From contig NZ_NERX01000001.1 of NCBI RefSeq assembly GCF_003063335.1, forward strand, positions 496,001 through 560,000: DNA of 64,000 nt. Direction: 5' to 3'. Under the pieces are notes generated by a model. The model was not told the DNA's origin. It ran no database searches and was given only the letters and a program-made list of their open reading frames with translations. Positions 8,283 to 18,874 of this stretch are shown one piece after another. The stretch's first letter is position 1. Each line of letters opens with the position of its first letter. The translations under genes were made by a program, and so were the position numbers. Source of the DNA: Limnohabitans sp. MMS-10A-192. Its GTDB lineage: Bacteria; Pseudomonadota; Gammaproteobacteria; Burkholderiales; Burkholderiaceae_C.

Positions 8283-8759
8283 TCACTTGGCCTTTTTCAG
8301 GTCTTTGACGGCCTTGAGGACTTCCTCCACATGGCCAGGAACCTTCAGACCACGCCATTCTTGCTTGAGGGTGCCATCTTCGCCGATCAGGAAGGTGCTC
8401 CGCTCAATGCCTTTGACTTTCTTGCCATACATGATCTTGTTTTTGACCACACCAAACATGTGGCACATTTTTTCTTCGGTGTCGGCGATCAGTTCGAAGG
8501 GCAGTTCCAGTTTGGTCTTGAAATCGTCGTGCGACTTCATGTTGTCGCGCGAAACGCCAAAGACGGCTGCGCCTGCTTTGACGAAATCCTTGTATTTGTC
8601 GCGAAACTGCATGGCCTCTGTCGTGCAGCCGGGGGTGTTGTCCTTGGGGTAGAAGTACAGCACAACGTTTTGGCCGAGATGGGAGACGTTCGAAACTTTC
8701 AAACCGCCTGTGGCGTTCGATTCAAATTCGGGGAGGGGCTTGTTCAGAACGATCGCCAT
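8283..8759 (-). CDS. bcp: Thiol peroxidase, Bcp/PrxQ-type peroxiredoxin
   Basis: Thioredoxin-dependent peroxidase reducing H2O2 and organic hydroperoxides in the cytoplasm. The fold is thioredoxin-like with the peroxidatic Cys in YFYPKDNTPGCTTEA. The Cys five residues later, typical of two-Cys Bcp, is absent (FRDKYKD follows), so resolution may be one-Cys or intermolecular. I chose ATG 8759 (MAIVLNKPLPEF, 158 aa) over the in-frame ATG 8801 because relatives begin there. A TAAAAT at 8854-8849 on this strand is a plausible -10. It is separated by a terminator from the PhoH2 gene downstream. Confidence 0.93.
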   Translation of the reverse strand: MAIVLNKPLPEFESNATGGLKVSNVSHLGQNVVLYFYPKDNTPGCTTEAMQFRDKYKDFVKAGAAVFGVSRDNMKSHDDFKTKLELPFELIADTEEKMCHMFGVVKNKIMYGKKVKGIERSTFLIGEDGTLKQEWRGLKVPGHVEEVLKAVKDLKKAK

Positions 8760-8919
8760 AAAACTTTGATCTCGCTTGACTGGTTGAGCGTTTGCCACCA
8801 TCGGTTGGCGTCAGCTTCGCTAAAGGCCATGAGCCTTGACAACCTTCTATTTTACTCTGAAAGCACGGGACTCGGACACCAGGATTCCATGGCCTGATAG
8901 GAATCCGAAAATGCATCCT

Positions 8920-9297
8920 TTAAGGTTCTATCAACAGTGCGGCAAGGACTTTGCGGCCTTCGCTGGCGAGGATGTTGTAGGTCCTGCATGCAGCGGCTGT
9001 GTCCATCGATTCCAAGCCGATGCCTTTGGCAATCAAGGGCGCCATCAAGGAAGCGGGGGGGAATTGCAAGCGTTTGCCACAGCCCAGAATGACCAGCTCG
9101 ACGCCGTCTTTGGCCAGGGACTCAAAGGACTGCACATCGAGCTGAGCGAATTTGTGAGGCGCCCATGTCCATGAGGGCAAACCTTCCAGGCTGCTGACCA
9201 CCACGGACTGCGTGTGCTTGAAACCATTGACTTCGATCCAGTCAGGTCCATAGGCATTGATGGTGGGGGCATTGGATTTGTCGGGCTGGAGTTTCAT
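8920..9297 (-). CDS. Mth938-like domain protein (DUF498 family)
   Basis: Small cytoplasmic protein of unknown function. The fold has no known catalytic activity in bacteria; a eukaryotic relative (NDUFAF3) helps assemble respiratory complex I. Visible features are YGPDWIEVNGFKHTQSVVV, the family-typical LVILGCGKRLQFPP core, and the AACRTYNILASEGRKV helix near the C-terminus. I place the start at ATG 9297 (MKLQPDKS, 125 aa); a longer reading to 9366 would run into the upstream region of the divergent aminotransferase gene. The spacing to that gene (start 9408) allows a shared divergent promoter. Confidence 0.85.
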   Translation of the reverse strand: MKLQPDKSNAPTINAYGPDWIEVNGFKHTQSVVVSSLEGLPSWTWAPHKFAQLDVQSFESLAKDGVELVILGCGKRLQFPPASLMAPLIAKGIGLESMDTAAACRTYNILASEGRKVLAALLIEP

Positions 9298-9407
9298 GGG
9301 GTGGATCCGATGCGCGTCTGATGGCTTGTGGACTGGAGGCCGAAACAGGCCTGAAATTGTGGTCAAATTATAGGTTTTCCCTCACCGCAACTGCCTTTGG
9401 AGGCACT

Positions 9408-10649
9408 TTGAAGCCTATTCAGAAATCCGCCAAGCTCGCCAACGTCTGTTATGACATCCGCGGCCCCATCATGGACCGTGCCCGTCAGATGGAAGAAGAC
9501 GGGCACAAGATCATCAAATTGAACATTGGCAACCTGGCGGTTTTTGGTTTTGACGCGCCCGAAGAAATTCAGCAAGACATGATCCGCAACCTGCCCAATT
9601 CGGCAGGCTACTCCGACAGCAAAGGCATTTTTGCGGCCCGCAAGGCGGTGATGCACGAGACCCAAAAGCAAGGCATTTTGGGCGTGACGCTGGACGACAT
9701 TTACCTGGGCAACGGGGCCAGCGAATTGATCGTCATGGCCACCAACGGCTTGCTCGACGATGGCGATGAATTGTTGTTGCCTTCACCGGATTACCCACTG
9801 TGGACCGCTGCCGCCAGTTTGTCGGGCGGCACGCCCGTGCACTACCGCTGTGACGAAGCCAACGGCTGGATGCCTGACCTGGCCGACATCCGCGCCAAAG
9901 TCACACCACGCACCAAGGGTATCGTGGTGATCAACCCGAACAACCCGACGGGAGCCTTGTACTCTGACGCACTGTTGCAGGGCATTGTGGCCATTGCACG
10001 TGAACACGGCTTGGTGATCTTTGCCGATGAGGTGTACGACAAGGTGTTGTACGACGGCGTCAAGCACACGCCTTTGGGCAGCTTGTCGCAAGATGTGTTG
10101 ACCTTGACCTTCAATTCTCTGTCCAAGAGTTACCGCTCTTGCGGTTACCGCGCTGGCTGGATGGTGATCTCGGGCGACAAAAAAGCGGCCAAGGATTACA
10201 TCGAGGGCCTGAACATGCTTTCGAACATGCGCTTGTGTGCCAACGTGCCAGGTCAGTGGGCCATTCAAACGGCGCTGGGTGGGCACCAGAGCATCAACGA
10301 GCTGGTGGGCGAGGGCGGTCGCTTGCGCAAGCAGCGCGATTTGGCGTACGAATTGATCACCGCCATTCCTGGTGTCAGCTGTGTCAAGCCCCAAGCGGCG
10401 TTGTACATGTTTCCCAAGTTGGACCCAAAGATGTACCCGATCCAGGATGACCAGGATTTTTTCTTGCACCTGTTGGATGAGACCAAAGTCATGCTGGTGC
10501 AAGGCACGGGCTTCAATTGGCCAGATCCTGACCATTTCCGGATTGTCTTTTTGCCACATCTGGACGATCTGCGCGAAGCGATTGGCCGCGTGGCGCGCTT
10601 CCTCGAAGGCGCCCGCAAGCGTTTTGGCACCGAACATTTGGTGGCCTGA
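9408..10649 (+). CDS. alaA: AlaA-type pyridoxal-phosphate aminotransferase
   Basis: Class I/II fold-type-I aminotransferase that most resembles glutamate-pyruvate aminotransferase AlaA. The N-terminus after the chosen start (LANVCYDIRGPIMDRA, IIKLNIGNLAVFGFDAPEEI) is the AlaA pattern. The cofactor Lys lies in FNSLSKSYRSCGYRAGW. I chose TTG 9408 because GGAGG lies at 9399-9403 and the family begins KPIQKSAKL; an ATG at 9321 would add 29 unconserved residues. The product is 413 aa. It sits 54 bp before hom, a common Burkholderiales order that may link amino-acid transamination with threonine synthesis. Confidence 0.88.
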   Translation: MKPIQKSAKLANVCYDIRGPIMDRARQMEEDGHKIIKLNIGNLAVFGFDAPEEIQQDMIRNLPNSAGYSDSKGIFAARKAVMHETQKQGILGVTLDDIYLGNGASELIVMATNGLLDDGDELLLPSPDYPLWTAAASLSGGTPVHYRCDEANGWMPDLADIRAKVTPRTKGIVVINPNNPTGALYSDALLQGIVAIAREHGLVIFADEVYDKVLYDGVKHTPLGSLSQDVLTLTFNSLSKSYRSCGYRAGWMVISGDKKAAKDYIEGLNMLSNMRLCANVPGQWAIQTALGGHQSINELVGEGGRLRKQRDLAYELITAIPGVSCVKPQAALYMFPKLDPKMYPIQDDQDFFLHLLDETKVMLVQGTGFNWPDPDHFRIVFLPHLDDLREAIGRVARFLEGARKRFGTEHLVA

Positions 10650-10703
10650 TATTTTTTGAATCATGACCCGGAATGTTCGGGTCCAACTGTAGAAGAGAAG
10701 TCG

Positions 10704-12026
10704 ATGAAACCGATCAAAGTGGGCCTGTTGGGCATTGGTACTGTGGGCAGTGGCACTTTCAATGTGCTCAAGCGCAACCAGGAAGAAATCCAGCGCCGTG
10801 CGGGCCGTGGCATTGAGATCGCCATGGTGGCTGACCTCAATGTGGCACGCGCCCAAGAGGTGGTAGGCGCTGGTGTGCAGGTGGTGGCCGATGCCCGCGA
10901 GGTGATCGCCAACCCTGAAATCGACATCGTGATCGAATTGATCGGTGGTTACGGCATTGCCAAGGCTTTGGTGATGGAAGCCATTGCCGCAGGCAAGCAT
11001 GTGGTCACGGCCAACAAGGCCCTGCTGGCCGTGCACGGCACCGAGATTTTTGCGGCAGCCCAAGCCAAAGGCGTGATGGTGGCTTTTGAAGCCGCTGTGG
11101 CCGGTGGCATCCCGATCATCAAGGCGCTGCGCGAAGGCCTGACCGCCAACAGCATCCAGTGGGTGGCCGGCATCATCAATGGCACCACCAACTTCATCTT
11201 GTCCGAGATGCGCGACAAAGGCCTGGACTTTGCTGTGGTGCTCAAGGAAGCGCAACGCCTGGGTTACGCCGAAGCCGATCCGACCTTCGACATCGAAGGC
11301 GTGGATGCAGCCCACAAAGTGACTTTGATGAGCGCGATCGCGTTTGGTATTCCCGTGCAGTTTGACAAAGCTTATGTCGAAGGCATCACTCAACTAGGTG
11401 CAGCGGACATCAAATACGCCGAACAGCTGGGCTACCGCATCAAGCTTTTGGGCATCACCAAGCGCACGGCACAAGGTGTGGAACTGCGCGTTCACCCCAG
11501 CCTGGTGCCGACCCAGCGTTTGATCGCCAATGTGGAAGGCGCCATGAACGCCGTGATGGTGCAAGGCGATGCCGTGGGCACCACTTTGTATTACGGCAAA
11601 GGCGCAGGCTCTGAGCCTACGGCCAGCGCCGTGATCGCCGATCTGGTGGACATCACCCGTTTGCATACCGCCGATCCGCTCAACCGCGTGCCGCATCTGG
11701 CCTTCCAGCCAGGCGCGATGAGCGATCTGAAGGTCTTGCCCATGGCTGAAGTCGTGACCAGCTATTACCTGCGTTTGCGCGTGGCCGATCAAGCCGGTGT
11801 GTTGGCCAAGCTGACCGGTTTGTTGGCCGATGCCGGTATCAGCATCGATGCGGTGTTGCAACGCGAAGCCGACCAGGTCAGCCAGGCCGGTGAGAACCAG
11901 ACCGATGTGATCATCCTGACCCACGATACCCGCGAAGGCGCGCTCAATGATGTGCTGGCCCAGATGCAGGCGCTGCCCACCGTGATGGCGCCCATCGTCC
12001 GTATCCGTAAAGAAGAGTTGAACTGA
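10704..12026 (+). CDS. hom: Homoserine dehydrogenase
   Basis: NAD(P)-dependent reduction of aspartate semialdehyde to homoserine, at the branch to threonine and methionine. The Rossmann motif GLLGIGTVGSGTFNVL is at the N-terminus. The catalytic domain carries AVAGGIPIIKALREGL and GIINGTTNFIL. A C-terminal ACT domain (about 350-430, YYLRLRVADQAGVLAKLTGL) indicates allosteric feedback, normally by threonine. ATG 10704 (440 aa) is preceded by AGAAGAGAAG and matches the family N-terminus; the frame also opens upstream at 10656. Its TGA overlaps the thrC ATG (TGATG), implying translational coupling. Confidence 0.97.
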   Translation: MKPIKVGLLGIGTVGSGTFNVLKRNQEEIQRRAGRGIEIAMVADLNVARAQEVVGAGVQVVADAREVIANPEIDIVIELIGGYGIAKALVMEAIAAGKHVVTANKALLAVHGTEIFAAAQAKGVMVAFEAAVAGGIPIIKALREGLTANSIQWVAGIINGTTNFILSEMRDKGLDFAVVLKEAQRLGYAEADPTFDIEGVDAAHKVTLMSAIAFGIPVQFDKAYVEGITQLGAADIKYAEQLGYRIKLLGITKRTAQGVELRVHPSLVPTQRLIANVEGAMNAVMVQGDAVGTTLYYGKGAGSEPTASAVIADLVDITRLHTADPLNRVPHLAFQPGAMSDLKVLPMAEVVTSYYLRLRVADQAGVLAKLTGLLADAGISIDAVLQREADQVSQAGENQTDVIILTHDTREGALNDVLAQMQALPTVMAPIVRIRKEELN

Positions 12027-13471
12027 TGCGTTACCTGTCCACCCGCGGCCACGCTGACCGCAAACGCTTTTGCGAAATCCTGCTCGAAGGTCTGGCGCCC
12101 GATGGCGGCTTGTACCTGCCCGAGTCCTACCCCCGTGTGGATGCGGCCGCTCTGACGCGTTTGCGCCAAGTCTGGCAAAGCCAAGGCTATGCCGCCTTGG
12201 CATTTGAGATTCTGTCGCTGTACATCGACGACATTCCGGCAGAAGACTTGAAGGCCCTGTGCCAGAAGACGTATACCGCGCAAGTGTTCGGCACGCGAGA
12301 GATCGTCCCCCTCAAGCCTTTGCAAAGCGCAGGCAACGCCAAACCTGATGTGTACCTCGAAGCCTTGTCCAACGGCCCGACGCTGGCCTTCAAGGACATG
12401 GCCATGCAACTGCTGGGCAATTTGTTTGAATACGAGTTGGCCCGTCGCGGCGATGAGCTCAATATTTTTGGTGCCACCTCGGGCGACACCGGCAGCGCGG
12501 CCGAGTACGCCATGCGCGGCAAAAAAGGTGTTCGCGTTTTCATGACCAGCCCCTATGGCCGCATGAGCCCGTTCCAGCAGGCCCAAATGTTCAGCCTGCT
12601 CGATGAGAACATCCACAACATCGCCATCGAAGGCGTGTTCGACGATTGCCAGGACCTGGTCAAGGCGGTCTCCAACGATCTGGCGTTCAAGCGCCAGTAC
12701 AAAATCGGCACGGTCAACTCGATCAACTGGGCCCGTTTGCTGGCCCAGGTCGTTTACTACTTTGCGGGTTATTTCCAGGCCACCACCGCCAATGACCAGA
12801 AGGTCAGCTTCACGGTGCCCAGCGGCAATTTCGGCAATGTCTGTGCCGGCCATGTGGCCCGCATGATGGGTTTGCCCATCGAGCGTTTGGTGGTCGCCAC
12901 CAACGAGAACGATGTGCTGGATGAGTTCTTCCGCACCGGCGTTTACCGTGTGCGCGGCACAGCCGACACGCATGAAACATCGAGCCCTTCGATGGACATC
13001 TCCAAAGCCAGCAACTTCGAGCGCTTTGTCTTTGATTTGCTCGAGCGCGACGCGTCCAAAACCCAAGCGATTTTCGGTGAAGGTCTCAGCCGTGAAGGCT
13101 TCTTTGACTTGTCGGCCGATCCGCGCTTTGCCAAAGCCGCCAGTTTTTATGGCTTCGAGAGCGGTAAAAGCACCCATGCCGATCGACTCAAAACCATCCA
13201 GCAGGTGTTTGAACAGTACGGTGTGATGGTCGATACCCACACGGCCGATGGCATCAAAGTGGCCAAGGAGCATCTGAATCCGGCTGTGCCGATGATCGTG
13301 CTGGAGACGGCTTTGCCCATCAAATTTGCCGCCACTTTGGTGGAAGCCTTGGGCCGCGAGCCAAACCGGCCTGCGCAGTTTGAGGGGATTGAACAATTGC
13401 CCAAACGCGTCATGGTCATGAACGCGGACGTGGCGCAAATCAAGGCCTACATCGCAGCGCACTGCGATTGA
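12026..13471 (+). CDS. thrC: Threonine synthase
   Basis: PLP enzyme converting O-phosphohomoserine to threonine and phosphate. The N-terminal signature MRYLSTRG is followed by LLEGLAPDGGLYLPE, the PLP Lys motif NGPTLAFKDMAMQLLG and the FGATSGDTGSAAEYA phosphate-binding region. At 481 aa it belongs to the longer, fungal/proteobacterial type. It overlaps hom by one base and is followed 8 bases later by moeA, so hom-thrC and the molybdopterin genes may be one transcript. Confidence 0.97.
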   Translation: MRYLSTRGHADRKRFCEILLEGLAPDGGLYLPESYPRVDAAALTRLRQVWQSQGYAALAFEILSLYIDDIPAEDLKALCQKTYTAQVFGTREIVPLKPLQSAGNAKPDVYLEALSNGPTLAFKDMAMQLLGNLFEYELARRGDELNIFGATSGDTGSAAEYAMRGKKGVRVFMTSPYGRMSPFQQAQMFSLLDENIHNIAIEGVFDDCQDLVKAVSNDLAFKRQYKIGTVNSINWARLLAQVVYYFAGYFQATTANDQKVSFTVPSGNFGNVCAGHVARMMGLPIERLVVATNENDVLDEFFRTGVYRVRGTADTHETSSPSMDISKASNFERFVFDLLERDASKTQAIFGEGLSREGFFDLSADPRFAKAASFYGFESGKSTHADRLKTIQQVFEQYGVMVDTHTADGIKVAKEHLNPAVPMIVLETALPIKFAATLVEALGREPNRPAQFEGIEQLPKRVMVMNADVAQIKAYIAAHCD

Positions 13472-13479
13472 GAACGCCC

Positions 13480-14736
13480 ATGTCCAGCGCCCCACGATCG
13501 CCTTTGATGCCTCTGGATGAGGCACTGTCCACATTGCTGCAGCAGATCACGCCAGCGAATGGCTCGGAGCTGGTGGCCACCTTCGACGCCGATGGGCGCG
13601 TGCTGGCCAAGGATGTGGTGTCGTCATTGCAGGTGCCCGCCTTCGACAATTCGTCCATGGATGGCTATGCCGTTCGCTGTGCGGACTTGCTGCCGGGTGC
13701 CGAGTTGTCGGTGACGCAACGCATTCCTGCTGGCCATCAGGGGCAGCCTTTGCAAGCGGGGCAAGTGGCGCGGATTTTCACCGGTGCGCCCGTCCCACAG
13801 GGCGCTGATGCCATCGTGATGCAAGAGCAGGCCGAGTTGGTTGCCGACGGTGACATTCCCCGTGTGCGTTTCACGCATCGGCCGCAAGTGGGTGAGTGGA
13901 TCCGCCAAAGCGGTGAAGACATCCGCCAAGGGCAAACCGCTTTGCGCCGTGGTCAAAAGTTGGGGCCCGCTGAGCTGGGTTTGGCTGCCAGCCTCGGATT
14001 GGCCCAGTTGCGTGTTGTGCCGCGTCCTCGCGTGGCTTTGTTCTCTACAGGCGACGAGTTGGTGATGCCAGGTGATGTGGCACCGCAAGACATGCCCGCA
14101 GGCGCCATCTACAACTCCAACCGCTTTTTCTTGCGGGCCTTGTTGCACCGCTTGGGCTGCGAGGTCAGTGATCTGGGCATCGTGCCTGACCGCCGTGATG
14201 CCACATTGGCCGCGCTCAAAACGGCAGCCGATCACCATGACCTGATTTTGACCAGCGGCGGCGTGTCGGTGGGCGAGGAAGACCATGTGAAACCCGCCGT
14301 GCAAGCTTTGGGCGCTTTGGCTTTGTGGCAAATTGCCATGAAGCCCGGCAAGCCCTTTGCCTACGGCCATGTGCGGCGCGAAACCCAAAACGGCACCGCC
14401 CATTTTGTGGGCTTGCCGGGCAATCCGGTCTCCAGTTACATGACTTTCCTGCTTTTGGTCAGACCCTTGATCTTGAAGCTGCAGGGCGTTGAGAACCTGG
14501 GCCCCGAGTGCCTTCAGTTGCCCGCCCATTTCGAATTGCCCAAAGCCGATAAACGCCGGGAGTTCTTGCGCGCTCGCCGCAACGACCAAGGGGGGCTTGA
14601 TCTGTTTCCCAACCAGAGTTCGGGGGTGTTGACCTCGGTGGTTTGGGGCGATGGCGTGATCGACAACCCGTCGGGCAAGACCATTGCTCACGGCGACATC
14701 GTCCATTTTTGGCCTTTCGCGGGATGGTTGTCATGA
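13480..14736 (+). CDS. moeA: Molybdopterin molybdotransferase MoeA
   Basis: Inserts molybdate into adenylylated molybdopterin to give the molybdenum cofactor. Domains run in the MoeA order: PAFDNSSMDGYAVR (about 50), RIFTGAPVPQGADAIVMQE, the MoCF-biosynthesis domain with ILTSGGVSVGEEDHVK, then FVGLPGNPVSSY and the C-terminal beta domain. I use ATG 13480 (418 aa) rather than TTG 13468, which would overlap thrC. The stop overlaps moaD (ATGA). Confidence 0.96.
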   Translation: MSSAPRSPLMPLDEALSTLLQQITPANGSELVATFDADGRVLAKDVVSSLQVPAFDNSSMDGYAVRCADLLPGAELSVTQRIPAGHQGQPLQAGQVARIFTGAPVPQGADAIVMQEQAELVADGDIPRVRFTHRPQVGEWIRQSGEDIRQGQTALRRGQKLGPAELGLAASLGLAQLRVVPRPRVALFSTGDELVMPGDVAPQDMPAGAIYNSNRFFLRALLHRLGCEVSDLGIVPDRRDATLAALKTAADHHDLILTSGGVSVGEEDHVKPAVQALGALALWQIAMKPGKPFAYGHVRRETQNGTAHFVGLPGNPVSSYMTFLLLVRPLILKLQGVENLGPECLQLPAHFELPKADKRREFLRARRNDQGGLDLFPNQSSGVLTSVVWGDGVIDNPSGKTIAHGDIVHFWPFAGWLS

Positions 14737-14984
14737 AGATTCAAATCCGATATTTCGCCTCTTTGCGCGAGACCTTGGGCATGCCCGGCGAAACGCTGGA
14801 AACCACCAGCGCAGATGTTGCCGCTTTGCGTGAGGAGTTGATGGCCAAGGGCGGCGCCTACGCGCAAGCCTTGTCGTCGGGTCGTGCCGTACGGGTGGCG
14901 GTCAACCAGGTCATGGCGTCAGGCGATACCCGCTTGTCCGAGCATTGTGAGGTGGGCTTTTTCCCACCCGTCACTGGGGGCTGA
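14733..14984 (+). CDS. moaD: Molybdopterin synthase small subunit MoaD
   Basis: Ubiquitin-like sulfur carrier that donates its C-terminal thiocarboxylate to the dithiolene of molybdopterin. The protein is 83 aa, starts MKIQIRYFASLRETLG, and ends in the obligatory Gly-Gly (FFPPVTGG). ATG 14733 overlaps the moeA TGA by four bases, so translation is probably coupled. moaE follows 4 bases after its stop, giving both synthase subunits from adjacent genes. Confidence 0.97.
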   Translation: MKIQIRYFASLRETLGMPGETLETTSADVAALREELMAKGGAYAQALSSGRAVRVAVNQVMASGDTRLSEHCEVGFFPPVTGG

Positions 14985-14988
14985 AGGC

Positions 14989-15477
14989 ATGTCCGCTCGT
15001 GTGCTGATTCAGACCGCCGACTTTGACGTGAGCGCCGAGATCGATGCGCTTCGGGCTCAGGACTTGCGCGTAGGGGCCGTGTGCAGCTTTGTGGGGACCG
15101 TGCGCGATACCCAGGCCTTGACCGGGCAAGCGCAAGATGAAGTCCAGGCCATGGAGTTGGAGCATTACCCGGGCATGACCGAAAAATCCATCGAAGCCAT
15201 GATCGATGAAGCGCACACGCGCTTTGATTTTTATGGCGCACGCGTGGTGCACCGGGTGGGTCGCTTGCTGCCGGCCGATCAGATCGTGCTGGTGGCGGTG
15301 ACCTCCGCCCACCGGGGTGAGAGTTTCAAGGCCTGCGAATTTTTGATGGACTACCTCAAAACCCAAGCGCCTTTCTGGAAGAAAGAGCAAACCCCCGAAG
15401 GGGCGCATTGGGTGGATGCCCGCGTGTCCGACGATGCCGCCTTGGCCCGCTGGGGCATTCAGTCCACCAACGCTTGA
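14989..15477 (+). CDS. moaE: Molybdopterin synthase catalytic subunit MoaE
   Basis: Large subunit that uses MoaD thiocarboxylate to convert precursor Z (cPMP) to molybdopterin. Family features are CSFVGTVRD, MELEHYPGMTEKSIEAM, HRVGRLLPADQIVLVAV and the catalytic-Lys region YLKTQAPFWKKE. ATG 14989 (162 aa) follows AAGG; upstream in-frame codons lie within moaD. It ends the moeA-moaD-moaE set; the other Mo-cofactor genes are not in the window. The next gene converges from the other strand. Confidence 0.96.
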   Translation: MSARVLIQTADFDVSAEIDALRAQDLRVGAVCSFVGTVRDTQALTGQAQDEVQAMELEHYPGMTEKSIEAMIDEAHTRFDFYGARVVHRVGRLLPADQIVLVAVTSAHRGESFKACEFLMDYLKTQAPFWKKEQTPEGAHWVDARVSDDAALARWGIQSTNA

Positions 15478-15490
15478 GGGTTTGGCACGC

Positions 15491-16048
15491 TCAGTGCGTG
15501 TAGCGCGGTGGCGTTTCGGGCTCCAGCGCTGCAGGCTCGATGGCCGCAGACACATTGGGGGCCGTGGTGAAGCCCCATTCGGCCTTGACCAAGGCTTGTT
15601 GTATCAAGTGAACCAAGCCGTGCACCAGGCTCGCCTGCAGGTTGAGCTGACAAGACTTGACGGCGGCATCCACCGATTTTTCCTGGAAAGTCATCAGCAG
15701 GCCGCCACCGGCTTGCAAGCTCAGCTGTGCGTCTGTGATCAACAGCGGCTCTTCCCCCAAGGGCCGTTGTTCGGCTTTGGCCTCGAACGGGGTGGCGAAG
15801 TCGGCTTTCTGCAAAAACGCATCCCGTTTGATTTCGGTGAGCATTTTTTGCGATGAAGGATCGGGCGCGGCCACCCCCGGCTGACTGGCCTCCAGACGAA
15901 CCACCGATTGGTCAATGGCCGGCATCAGGCGCAGGCACATGCGGCGCGTCAACCAAAAGCGGAACTCTTGCTTGTCAAGTGTGTTCAAGCGCAACAAGAT
16001 CCGGTCTTGGCGTTCTTCATAACTGACTGAAAGCTGGTGAATGTTCAT
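15491..16048 (-). CDS. Conserved hypothetical protein next to clpB
   Basis: I do not recognise a family for this 185-aa protein. It begins MNIHQLSVSYEERQDRILLR, has an Arg-rich amphipathic stretch (FWLTRRMCLRLMPAIDQ) near residue 32, a polar middle, and an Ala/Pro/Glu-rich C-terminal tail. There is no signal peptide or membrane segment. Codon use resembles its neighbours, and the long open frame with a sensible ATG supports a real gene. It is transcribed divergently from clpB across an 87-bp gap holding the heat-shock promoter. Function unknown. Confidence 0.7.
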   Translation of the reverse strand: MNIHQLSVSYEERQDRILLRLNTLDKQEFRFWLTRRMCLRLMPAIDQSVVRLEASQPGVAAPDPSSQKMLTEIKRDAFLQKADFATPFEAKAEQRPLGEEPLLITDAQLSLQAGGGLLMTFQEKSVDAAVKSCQLNLQASLVHGLVHLIQQALVKAEWGFTTAPNVSAAIEPAALEPETPPRYTH

Positions 16049-16085
16049 GATTTGATTTTAGGCAAATTCCGCGCTCACCTTGGCG

Positions 16086-16113
16086 CTTGAAAATGCCAAG
16101 AGTGGCCCAAGCT
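16086..16113 (+). promoter_or_regulatory. RpoH (sigma-32)-type promoter of clpB
   Basis: CTTGAAA at 16086-16092 matches the sigma-32 -35 consensus exactly. After a 13-bp spacer, CCCAAGCT (16106-16113) is a partial match to the CCCCATNT -10. The start would fall about 15 bases upstream of the clpB ATG, leaving room for GGAG at 16124-16127. Confidence 0.65.
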
Positions 16114-16135
16114 TGGAAACATTGGAGAAACATTC

Positions 16136-18742
<2,607 letters not shown>

Positions 18743-18758
18743 TTGCAGCGCTCCCATA

Positions 18759-18790
18759 GGGGCATGGTGGCGACACCATGCCCCTTTTTT
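18759..18790 (+). terminator. Intrinsic terminator of clpB
   Basis: A perfect 11-bp stem, GGGGCATGGTG (18759-18769) with CACCATGCCCC (18774-18784), closes a GCGA tetraloop. Six T follow (18785-18790). Confidence 0.95.
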
Positions 18791-18874
18791 CATGGCTAAA
18801 CTGCAGCTTTTGCAGCGTGCCAAGCCCTCATGTTCTTGGAGCCGCCCGTTGCGAGCAGGAAAGAACAGACGTTT

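Noticed and set aside
8882-8906. GGATTCC/GGAATCC palindrome downstream of the Mth938-like gene as a terminator
   Set aside because: The stem is 7 bp with an 11-base loop and no T run in either direction.
11789-13534. Minus-strand open frame of 581 codons opposite hom and thrC
   Set aside because: Crosses the hom-thrC junction antisense to two well-conserved enzymes.
18830-18874. Earlier ATG 18830 for the MFS transporter
   Set aside because: It adds 15 residues, lies close to the clpB terminator and has no ribosome-binding site; ATG 18875 has AGGAAAGA upstream.
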